A stretch of 64,000 nucleotides of DNA from Orobanche coerulescens (Eukaryota > Streptophyta > Magnoliopsida > Lamiales > Orobanchaceae): NCBI GenBank assembly GCA_033398695.1, contig CM065801.1, forward strand, positions 106,881,170 to 106,945,169, read 5' to 3'. Made by a program: the position numbers and the translations under genes. Every line of letters starts with the position of its first letter. Within the stretch, counting starts at the first letter, position 1. A model generated the notes under the pieces. That model worked only from the letters and a program-made list of their open reading frames with translations, was not told the origin of the DNA and did not search any database. This document shows positions 44,208-53,412 of this stretch, one piece after another.

Positions 44208-46375
44208 CTATAAGACCGAGTTCGTTTTGGGCACCTCGAATGACCGGCTCCTCCGGCACTATAAGACCGAGTTCGTCTCGGCACCTCGAATGACCGGCTC
44301 CTCCGGCACTATAAGACCGAGTTCGTCTCGGCACCTCGAATGACCGGCTCCTCCGGCACTATAAGACCGAGTTCGTCTCGGCACCTCGAATGACCGGCTC
44401 CTCCGGCACTATAAGACCGAGTTCGTCTCGGCACCTCGAATGACCGGCTCCTCCGGCACTATAAGACCGAGTTCGTCTCGGCACCTCGAATGACCGGCTC
44501 CTCGGAACTATAAGACCGAGTTCGTCTCGGCACCTCGAATGATGGCTCCTCCGGCACTATAAGACCGAGTTCGTCTCGGCACCTCGAATGACGGCTCCTC
44601 CGGCACTATAAGACCAGTCCACCCGCTTGAAAGTCCGAGCTCGCCCGGCATCTCAAAAGACCGGTCCACCGTGCATGAAAGTCCGAGCTCCCGGCATCTC
44701 AAAAGACGGTCCACCGGCTTTGAAAGTCCGAGCTCGCCCGGCATCTCAAAAGACCGGTCCACTCCGGCTGAAGTCCGAGCTCGCCGGCATCTCAAAAGAC
44801 CGGTCCACCGCACCGAAAGTCCGATCTCGCCGGCATCTCTAAAGACCGGTCCACCCGTGCTGATAGTCCGAGCTCGCCCGGCATCTCAAAAGACCCGGTC
44901 CACCTGCTGAAAGTCCGAGCTCGCCGGCATCTCAAAAGACCGTCCACCAAGATCTGAAAGTCCGAGCTTGCTTCGGCATCTCAAAAGACCGGTCCACCCG
45001 CTGAGAAAGTCCGAGCTCGCCCGGCATCTCAAAAGACCGGTCCACACCCTTGAAAGTCCGAGCTCGCTTCGGCATCTCTAAAGACCGGTCCACCCGACAC
45101 TGAAAGTCCGAGCTCGCTCCGGCATCTCAAAAGACCGGTCCACCTGCACGAAAGTCCGAGCTCGCCCGGCATCTCAAAAGACCGGTCCACCCGGCACTGA
45201 AAGTCCGAGCTCGCCCGGCTTCTCAAAAGACCGGTCCACCGTGATGAAAGTCCGAGCTCGCCGGCATCTCAAAAGACCGGTCCACCGTGATGAAAGTCCG
45301 AGCTCGCCCGGCATCTCAAAAGAGGTCCACCGTGCAGAAAAGTCCGAGCTCGCCCGGCATCTCAAAAGAGTCCACCGTGATCGAAAGTCCGAGCTCGCCG
45401 GCATCTCAAAAGACCGGTCCACCGGATCAAGGTCCGAGCTCGCCCGGCATCTCAAAAGACCGGTCCACCTGCAGAAGTCCGAGCTCGCCGGCATCTCAAA
45501 AGCCGGTCCACTCCGGCAGAAGTCCGAGCTCGCCGGCATCTCAAAAGACCGGTCCACTCCGGCTGAAAGTCCGAGCTCCCGGCATCTCAAAAGACCGGTC
45601 CACCCAAGATTGAAAGTCCGAGCTCGCCCGGCATCTCAAAAGACCGGTCCACACCTTGAGAAAGTCCGAGCTCGCCGGCATCTCAAAACACCGGTCCACT
45701 CCGTGATCGAAAGTCCGAGCTCGCCGGCATCTCAAAAGACAGTCCACCGACCTTTGAGAAAGTCCGAGCTCGCCGGCATCTCAAAAGACCGGTCCACCGT
45801 GGCTTGAAAGTCCGAGCTCGCTTCGACATCTCAAAAGACGGTCCACAAGATTGAAAGTCCGAGCTCGCCCGGCATCTCAAAAGACCGGTCCACCTGCTGA
45901 AAGTCCGAGCTCGCGGCATCTCAAAAGACCGGTCCACCAAGACTGAAATCCGAGCTCGCCCGGCATCTCAAAAGACCGTCCACCGGCATTGAAAGTCCGA
46001 GCTCGCTTTGGCATCTCAAAAGACCGGTCCACCGGCGGTGAAAGTCCGAGCTCGCCGGCATCTCAAAAGACCGGTCCACCGTGCTTTGAAAGTCCGAGCT
46101 CGCTTCGGCATCTCAAAAGACCGGTCCACCCGGCACTGAAAGTCCGAGCTCGCTTCGGCATCTCAAAAGACCGGTCCACCCGGCATTGAAAGTCCGAGCT
46201 CGCTTCGGCATCTCAAAAGACCGGTCCACCCGGCACTGAAAGTCCGAGCTCGCTTCGGCATCTCAAAAGACCGGTCCACCCGGCATTGAAATTCCGAGCT
46301 CGCTTCGGCATCTCAAAAGACCGGTCTACCCGGCACTAAAAGTCCGAGCTCGCCTCGACATCTTGATAGATCAGC
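44208..46375 (+). repeat. Tandem array of 50-bp units, two related types
   Basis: Type I (44208-44615) has about eight copies with GACCGAGTTCGTCTCGGCAC; type II (44617-46375) has about 35 copies with AGTCCGAGCTCGC..CGGCAT and CAAAAGACCGGTCCACC. Both are 50 bp and align with each other at roughly three of four positions. One hybrid unit at 44606-44625 joins the types. Most type II copies vary in the same short segment (CCGGCACTG) and in C-run length. Long frames here rotate with the repeat and are not genes. Confidence 0.95.
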
Positions 46376-46802
46376 CCGTCCGGCACGATCAACAAAGGGT
46401 GAACAGAAAAGACGGCGGTCAGACCAACCGGGCCCAAACACAAAAAAGCAACAAAGGCCATAAAAAGATTTTATTCATTCAAAATAAGCCGCTCCATGTC
46501 AGAATACAAAAGAAATCAAGGAAAAACGGCACGCAGGCCATACATGGAATAAAACAAAAAATCTACTCGGCCTTGTCCTCCTGATCGGTCGCCTGAGAAG
46601 ACTGTCCTTCACCTTCGCCAGACAGGATCACCACCGGATCTTCGACAGCTTCGGCGGCCTTCGGCTCATCATCCCCGAGAGTTTCAACCTTTAGGTCGGC
46701 CGCCTGAGACTTTACGTAGGCCTGGACCTCCTCAACGGTCTTCCCTTCTTTCATGAGATCCAATATCTCATAACAATTGGAGACATAGTTAAGGTTGATC
46801 AA

Positions 46803-47640
46803 TTCCCCATTTGCAAAGTGCTAAGGCCCAGCTTGAGCAATTGACCGAGCAGGTTTATCTCTTTTGGTTTCCTCCATTCAGTGTTGTTGTACTGGAATGG
46901 ATTTTTAAATACTCGAGTATTGTATTTCAGTTTCCTTGATGTTCCGGCCTGTGTTGCCGAGGTATTGATTTGTGCAGTGATGTATATGGTTTCATTGTTT
47001 ATGGTTTCGAATACCATTTGTATCGTCTTTCTTTCTATTGTATGTAGACCTTATCGGTCAAGTTTATAGTTCCGCGTATGTTTAGCCTTGTGGGTCCCAC
47101 GGCGGGGCTCACGGCGCTGTAATATACCCTGAATAACTTGGGGGTGTTACAGAAATTACATTTTTCAAGCGAATGAAAATCTATATTTGAATTATAATTT
47201 TGTACTTATTGTCAAATCTATAGGGTAATAGTGAGATTTAGTTCAGAATCTGTTCCCTGAATTTCTTGGAATTAAAATATAAATTAAATAATAAATAGAC
47301 ATTGGTGGATTCTAAACCCTAGTAAATTATTTAAAATCAATTTATCTAAAATCTACTTAAAAATTACTAGTTATTTAATGCAATTATTATAACATTCCAA
47401 TATCAAATTATTTGGGACTATGTTAGATTTAATTTAATTTGGTTCAAAACGATAGGAATAATTTTACTTCCCTATCATAGTCCTCCCTGTGGAATCGACC
47501 TTGCACCGCATATCTATATTGAACAAATCGTACGCTTGCGAGTATAGACTAAAGAATCAACAAACACCAAGAACAATTTGATTAAGGCTCTATTCTTTTG
47601 AGATGAAATTTGCTGAACTGAACTGAAAATGGGCCTCGTA
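46803..47640. mobile_element. Mosaic of two LTR ends inside antisense gene B
   Basis: 46860-47151 is the reverse complement of 53413-53700, the end of the Tekay-like solo LTR, ending GGGGGTGTTACA. It is followed directly by 47152-47570, an AT-rich tail of another LTR type (CCCTGTGGAATCGACCTTGC, CGTACGCTTGCGAG). Neither piece has its other end. The exact outer joints with the aORF are not resolved. Confidence 0.65.
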
Positions 47641-48427
47641 CTCGGCCCCTGGCATAACCCGCAGATTCGAAATTTGATATCCAGGCACCGTTTTTGCGCC
47701 TTCTCAGCCGCCGTGGCCATCTCGTCAGCCTTCCCTTCCCACACATTGGCCTCAAAGGCCCGGCTCTCCAGAAGCTCCATCTCACCCTTCACAGAAGCCA
47801 TCTCCTCCTCCAAAGACTTGATAAGCGAAGGGCAGAGATGGTGTTCCTCCTGTAAGGCCTTGAGATCGGCCTCTACCTTTTTATGTTTCCCAACCGAGGC
47901 GGTCAGCTCCCCAGCGGCCTTCACATAGGTGCACAACGCCCGACCCAAAATAACATTTCCAAAATGGATCTGCTCATCCGGATCCATGTCGTTGGTCACC
48001 ATCTCCATTTTCGGCGTCCAACCCAAAATGGGGACATAGCTGGACTCAACTACCGATGGGGGGACCCGGTCGAGCATCTCGGCGGTTGGGGTGGCTGCCC
48101 GGACGTAGTCGAGGAACCAGCGCGGTCTCCGCCCTTTCATCCGGGCACAAGGTTCTTCCCGATCCTTATTCACCGGGAGATAGTGGCCCTCCAAATCAAT
48201 CAAGGGCTCCTTACCCTTCGCCCGGCCCGTCCGTACAGGGCTCAGGGCGGGCACAACAATCTCAGGAATGGAGAAACCCTCGGCCCTGGTCACGTTATCC
48301 TCAGGCCCGGCCTCTACTCTCTTTCGCTTGCCCGCGCGCTCCCTACGCTCGGCGGCCTCCGCAGCCAGCCTCGCCACCCGCTGCGCAGGCGTCTCTTTCC
48401 GTCCCGACGAACTCCTACCCCTAGGGA

Positions 48428-48465
48428 CTGGATAAGGAAGATGTGTTAAAAAAAAAAAAAGCTAC
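48428..48465 (-). other. Possible intron 2 of antisense gene B (38 nt)
   Basis: The donor is TCAG/GTAGC, followed by a T-run of about 13; the acceptor is TTATCCAG/TCCC. Removal keeps the frame open. It is shorter than plant introns usually are, so it may be shrunken, collapsed in sequencing, or a coincidence. Confidence 0.4.
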
Positions 48466-48627
48466 CTGACGAAGACATTCTGCTCGGGTTAGTGGATCGA
48501 AGTCCCGCAGCCCAAAGATTATCCTCAGTAATCAGAAGGTATGACTTCCTCCGATCAGCGGGAAGGTCCAAGAGCTGTTCAACCCGGTCGTCAAACAAAG
48601 AAGAGGTCTCTGAAGCCGGGATACATT

Positions 48628-48692
48628 CTGCACGAACAATAAATTATGAGCGTTAGACAAAAAAGGAACAGCAGCAAAAAACGCGACACTTA
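48628..48692 (-). other. Intron 1 of antisense gene B (65 nt)
   Basis: The donor is ATGA/GTAAGT and the acceptor TTGTTCGTGCAG/AATG, with a CTAAC branch-like motif before it. Joining A with AA gives a Lys codon and opens the frame CIPASETSSLFDDRV. Confidence 0.8.
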
Positions 48693-49623
48693 CTCATTTT
48701 AGCAATGAAGTGTTCGGGGACCCGAAGCTCGGCGTCTATTACGCTGGGTTCCCACTCATCAACCGAGCTCATCCACGGCCCCCCTACATAGAACCACTGT
48801 TCTTTCCAGCTATGTATGGTCTCCGGCACATCCACCAATTCTTTATACATCGCGTGCCGGGCTGTCAAGTAAAACCAGCCAGAACCAGATCGGACGACCG
48901 ACCTCCATAGGAAGAGACTGTTAATCTCTTCAAAACTGGGCTCGGTCCATCCATGCTGACTAAAAAGAATCAAAAGACCCACCATCTGAGCCCAAGAATT
49001 CGGATGAATTTGGGCAATACAAAGGCCCCACTGCCTCAACCACCGGGAAAGTACCAACGGAAGAGGAAACCTTAGCCCGGACAACAGGGAGCGGTAATAC
49101 ACCGCCGTGCAGCCGACAGGAGGGGTGTGGGGTCTCTCCTCTGGGTCCGGAACAAACATCCGCACCACCGCGGGTATCTTAAATCACCCCCGCCAAGCCT
49201 CCAACTGCCCATCGGTGACCGTGCTGCGTATCAAGGCCGAATCCCATTCCGCCTCAACAAAAGGAGACGGCCGAGGCCGAACCCAGGCCCCAGTCTCGCC
49301 AACCGCCGTCAACGACGTCGCCACCTCCACGTCTCCAGAATCTGCATCTCCAGAATCCGGCGATCTTGCGACCTCGCCTCCATCCTCATCGCTCCAGTCA
49401 ACGGGAGCATCACCTATCGACAGATCCGCCACTCCCGTGCGGTCCGGAGACACAACCGACTCCTCCGCCGTATTCCTCCGCTCCGACATCATAAAATAAG
49501 AAAAAAGAGGAGGAAGAGCAAGCTTACCGGGAAAGTCTGCGAAATCAGAAAAGAAGAAAAATTGCCGGAAATAATCTCTCTCTGCAACAAAAATGGCGAA
49601 GGAAGCAATGAAGAAGAAGACTC

Positions 49624-49635
49624 TCTATATTTATA
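49624..49635 (-). promoter_or_regulatory. TATA box of antisense gene B
   Basis: CTATAAATATAG on the minus strand, 132 bp upstream of the ATG at 49492, well inside the element and not part of the LTR. Confidence 0.75.
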
Positions 49636-49877
49636 GGATGAGACAGGGGCATTAAATGCTAAGCGGCGATTCATAATCGTCACGAAGATTAAGGACGTGT
49701 GAGACACCGCGACGAATTACATCCCGCCACGCGTCCCCCTCACTATGACTCTTGCAGATCCCGAAGTCAAATCGACGCGACTCTCAAAGATATGTCCCTT
49801 CAAGGGATCTTATCCACCCCCAAATCGGATCGACCTCAATCTGAAACGATTCCGGCTGCCAGCCAACCGGCACGACC

Positions 49878-49893
49878 ACGACTCGGGGGCCCT
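49878..49893 (+). promoter_or_regulatory. Polypurine tract of element B
   Basis: ACTCGGGGGCCCT directly before the 3' LTR at 49894. Confidence 0.65.
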
Positions 49894-50644
49894 TGTTGGT
49901 AGTCGATCCACCTTGGCATCCACCTAAGCGCTTCGGGCAGCCGAACGGCCGAGCAGATCCCGGAGCCGAACCGGTCATAGACTTTATCGTTTCTCGGGCT
50001 CGCGAAAAAACCGGACCGGGCAGAGACCTTAGAGCCGACCCGGAATCCGGACCAGAAAGACCGAGCAGACCCTATATGAATACGCTCCATAATCACGAAT
50101 AAGGCCGACCAGAGTAGCAGGAAGCTCGAGGGCCGACCCCATTGTCGGTCATAACAGATAAATATCAAAAGCCCGAAGAACAGGCAGACAGGACAGTAAA
50201 AGAGAGTTGTCATGTCCCTTCCCAAAGCACACTTAAGAAGGAGACACGTGTCAAAGGAGTCACCTTCATTGTGACACATGTCATCAGCATATTCATCTCA
50301 ATCTTCCTACTGTCATCTCATGAATGGCTGACATTGCTTATATATATGCCAGGAGAATGTACAATAATAAGACTTTTGGAAAAAGCTAAAAAAAGGAGCA
50401 TTAAGAAGAAAGAGAGAAAAAAAGAGAGATTTGAGAGATAGTGAAAAAGAATACAAAAGACTTGTAATTAACAAGCAAACTGTATAGACCGGCACACATT
50501 ATTCTACTCGGCTCTATGCTATCAAGAGGTCATTAATAAAATTTAGTGATCAAATATCTTCCATTTTATTTATTATTTTCTACGTGGCTTCGATCCATTC
50601 GTCCAGATCAGCACACGTGACGTTGACCAAATCAGACGTCAACA
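49894..50644 (+). repeat. 3' LTR of element B
   Basis: 751 bp, matching 42125-42874 with about a dozen substitutions. Confidence 0.93.
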
Positions 50645-50649
50645 GTGAC

Positions 50650-51104
50650 ATCAGAAATGTGCAGACAACACATTTCTATCTAAATTAAACTAGGTCGGAT
50701 TTCTTGGTTACCTAGTTCTATGAAAGCAACCTATATCCCTAAAGAAAATTATCGGTCTAATCTGTTACGTTCATGCAATAAGCGGTGTCAACTAATCTAT
50801 GCGATTTATCTACGGTAACCCATTGGTCCTTGTGAAACCTACTCTTCTCACGCTGTCACTTTATTGAAGAACACTACTCTTCTCACGCTGTCTCAAGAGT
50901 GACAACCGTAGCGATACGAATTACCTACATAGCTAAAGAGCTACTCTATGGTAATCTAGACAATCGACATCAAATGATAAACAAATAAACGAGCATATTA
51001 TTTGAACGATAAACACATAAATTATCCAAAACAATGCATCAAATCTTTTTAAACGGAAAAACATGAATGTTGTCGTCATAACATGGCTAACACCAAAGGG
51101 TGTT
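50650..51104. mobile_element. Unclassified LTR-like fragment, right part
   Basis: This continues 42124 after the GTGAC duplication. It has a repeated phrase ACTCTTCTCACGCTGTC (near 50849 and 50887) and ends near GGGTGTTATGTCAC. It is non-coding. Confidence 0.45.
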
Positions 51105-51361
51105 ATGTCACAACCTGTATTTTCAGGTTATTATTTAACCACTTACTTTTACTATTTATTATAATTTCGCGAAAATTTACTTTTACGGGTAACCGGATAG
51201 GTTATCCCGCGTACTTTGTAACACATACATTAAACTTAACCGACCCTAGACTATGTTTAGTCTACACGTTTTATGCATTTTGATCTCCTTACATACATAT
51301 ATTATATGTCGTATTTTTACTTTTCCATTTTTTACGGAAAACTAGCACGTCTTAGAAGAAA
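51105..51361 (+). other. Upstream sequence of chromovirus gag
   Basis: AT-rich, starting TGTCACAACCTG, possibly a truncated LTR or leader. No primer site was recognised. Confidence 0.35.
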
Positions 51362-52440
51362 ATGGAAGCTAGGGTGACCAAGATCGAGGTGGCTGTTGGA
51401 GAAACCATCGAACGGATGGATGTCCTAGAAGAAAATGCCAGTGAAATTGAGGACAATGTGTTGCTTGCTCTCAACGAGTTGAAGTCTACACTCCTTGGTG
51501 AAGTCGCCAAATTGCGGGAAGAGCTGACCGCACGAATCGAAAAGACTCAGAAGGATTGTGCGTTATGCAAGGCAGCTGTGGCAGGTGGCACCATGGCAAG
51601 GGAGACGCCGCGCATTCGGGCACCAGAACCTCCGAAATACTCGGGCAAGCATAATGCTAAAGAACTTGATAATTTCTTTTGGTCTCTCGAAACATATATG
51701 GATGCAGTACGCATAAAGCATGATGAGGACAAGATCAAGTTGGTGATCTTGTACCTAAGTGATGACACTGCCTTATGGTGGAGACGGCGCCTTCAAGATA
51801 TTACACTAGGGACATGTCGGATAGACACTTGGGAAGGATTCAAGGCGGACTTGAAAAAGTAGTTCTACCCGGAAAATGCCGAGAGTCTGGCCATGAAGAA
51901 GCTGCGTGGCCTGAAGCAATAGGGGCGTGTGAAGGATTATGTCAATGAGTTCTCCTCACTCATGTTGGAACTTCCCGAAATGTCGGACAAGGAACGATTG
52001 TTCTATTTCTTGGACGGGTTGCAGTCGTGGGCAGCCCTTGAACTGAGAAGACAGAAGGTCCAAGATTTGTCAGAGGCAATTGCCGCGGCCGAGGAAATTG
52101 TAGAATTCTGAAATGACTTCACGCCGCGGAAGGAATACAAGAAGGGAGACAAGGAAAAAGGTGGGGGAGACAGGCCTCACAAGACGGGATACAAGTCGAC
52201 CTTCAAAGGGAAAGAAAAGACCAATGAAGTCAAGAGAAGGGAGTGCTTTTTATTCGGGGGTCCACACTTCGTCCAGGAGTGCCCGAAAAAGAAAGCACTG
52301 AATGCAATAATAAGCTAACAGGAGGAACGGGCCGAAGAAATGCAGATGGGGTCGATGCAACTCCTCAATGCGATGAAGGCAAAGGAAGAAACAGTGATGG
52401 TACCCAAGGTGGAAAAGGTCAAGAATGGTCTCATGGATGT
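51362..52440 (+). pseudogene. Chromovirus-type Gag (different clade from Tekay)
   Basis: The ATG at 51362 opens a coiled-coil N-terminus, MEARVTKIEVAVGETIERMD, with a gag core further on: PRIRAPEPPKYSGKHNAKEL, DNFFWSLETYMDA, DTALWWRRRL, TWEGFKADLKK, a TAG at 51860, then FYPENAESLAMKKLRGLKQ, another TAG at 51920, and YVNEFSSLMLELPEMSDKER, FYFLDGLQSWAALELRR. A frameshift leads to a knuckle near 52240, CFLFGGPHFVQEC, in which the second Cys is Phe. The DNFFW type with a coiled-coil start recalls Reina/Galadriel chromoviruses. Pol is missing, as the next element follows at 52461. Confidence 0.82.
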
Positions 52441-52460
52441 TGAGGCAAATAAAACAAGGA

Positions 52461-52823
52461 TGTCACGACCCAATATGTCATGTCTGTGTTGACCGTCCAA
52501 ATGAGGCGTGCCTTCTGGTTAGCTTGCCACAAGTGGGGTAAAGGGGGCGACATTAGCGTTAAGGCGTTGTTTTCCCGGATGCATTGGTCTGGCCGAGTCA
52601 GGCATGCCGACCCGGTTTAGTCCGGAGAGCTTGCCGCTGGTCGAGAACTTGACTATGAAGAGGATTGTTGCGGGTCGGGCACAACTGGTCGGGGCTATTG
52701 CCGTCTTCCTGATGAGCCCATGGCAGGGCGAAACTAGTTGGCATGCTATGTGGGATAGGCTGGTCCCGGGGTGTGAGGGCCCCTGGGATGCCTCACGGGC
52801 TTCGGAACTCCCGTCCCGTGACA
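52461..52823 (+). repeat. First LTR of the TRIM-like element
   Basis: 363 bp. Open frames across it (for example 101 codons at 52604) also occur in the second LTR and are not protein-like. Confidence 0.9.
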
Positions 52824-52838
52824 CGTGGTATCGGAGAC
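52824..52838 (+). promoter_or_regulatory. Primer binding site of the TRIM-like element
   Basis: CGTGGTATCGGAGAC directly after the LTR, the initiator-tRNA-Met type. Confidence 0.8.
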
Positions 52839-53390
52839 GAAACCTCTCTCACTATGGCATGGTTCAGGTGTGGTCAAGTTCTGCCGAAACCGATGAGGGC
52901 AGGGAGTGAACGCTGGTGCAAAGAGGGCATGGTCAAAGTGCGGCTCCTGACAAGGCTTATAGGCGGAGAACATGAACCGATTATATGCCGGAATGAGAGG
53001 TGGTTCTAGGCTTGTGAGATCAGACGGCCCGGAATGTGGACACACTTGTATTGCGCACTTTTGGTAGCTCCACCTTTGGTGACCAGAGTGTAAGAGCGTG
53101 GATCATCATGGGCCACTGTGGGGACCTCGACATGCGGGAAAAATGCAACGGCTGAGGGAACGCTGTTCAACCGAGGTACTAACGCCAGGAAGCGCATAGG
53201 GTGAAGGTTGATGTCAATTGGTGATGTGGTATGTGTGTGGCGCACTGTGGGCTAGCGCGAGGCACGTGAGTAAAGAGCCTGTCCATCAAAGGATGGTGCC
53301 GTATGTGAATAGCCACGATCGTTTTGTGTGTGTGGGATAATACAGTGTGCGGAAAGAAACATTCTTCCCCAGCACGAAGACGTGCTGTGA

Positions 53391-53406
53391 TTTGGGTGGG
53401 GGAGGA
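53391..53406 (+). promoter_or_regulatory. Polypurine tract of the TRIM-like element
   Basis: TTTGGGTGGGGGAGGA next to the second LTR start TGTCAC. Confidence 0.8.
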
Positions 53407-53412
53407 TGTCAC

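Larger units (their letters stand above)
46563..49492 (-). pseudogene. Antisense accessory gene (aORF) of element B, spliced
   Basis: The ATG at 49492 opens an acidic N-terminus. A frameshift at 49184 leads to a well-kept domain: RMFVPDPEERPHTPPVG, LLSGLRFPLPLVLSRWLRQW, IHPNSWAQMVGLLILFSQHG and WTEPSFEEINSLFLW. An intron (48628-48692) joins it to ETSSLFDDRVEQLLDLPADR, and a second, very short intron-like gap (48428-48465) joins a basic region (GRKETPAQRVARLAAEAAER) with a coiled coil after it (EVEADLKALQEEHH-like). A mosaic insert from about 46803 to 47640 separates the C-terminus (ILDLMKEGKTVEEVQAYV, 46563-46802). It resembles plant transposon-associated proteins seen antisense in Tat elements; the function is unknown. 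Confidence 0.8.
42125..50644 (+). mobile_element. Element B: pol-less Tat-type element with antisense gene and 50-bp array
   Basis: The LTRs are 42125-42874 and 49894-50644 (about 750 bp, TGTTGG...GTCAACA), with a perfect target duplication GTGAC (42120-42124 and 50645-50649). The primer site GATTGGCGCTAGAGGAAGG matches that of element A. The inside holds no gag or pol frame, but it has a 2.2-kb tandem array, an antisense gene with introns, and a purine tract at 49878-49893. About a dozen substitutions separate the LTRs by eye, so insertion is fairly recent but older than the element at 12342. Confidence 0.92.

Noticed and set aside
45241..45807. A 188-codon open frame and several others on both strands
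   Set aside because: They lie within the 50-bp tandem array and their apparent peptide repeats rotate through frames with the repeat; no protein-like composition.
44208..46375. Possible CRISPR-like array
   Set aside because: Units are directly adjacent with no unique spacers, and the context is a plant retroelement.
47883..48449. Plus-strand frames of 188 and 122 codons
   Set aside because: They are complements of exon 3 of antisense gene B.
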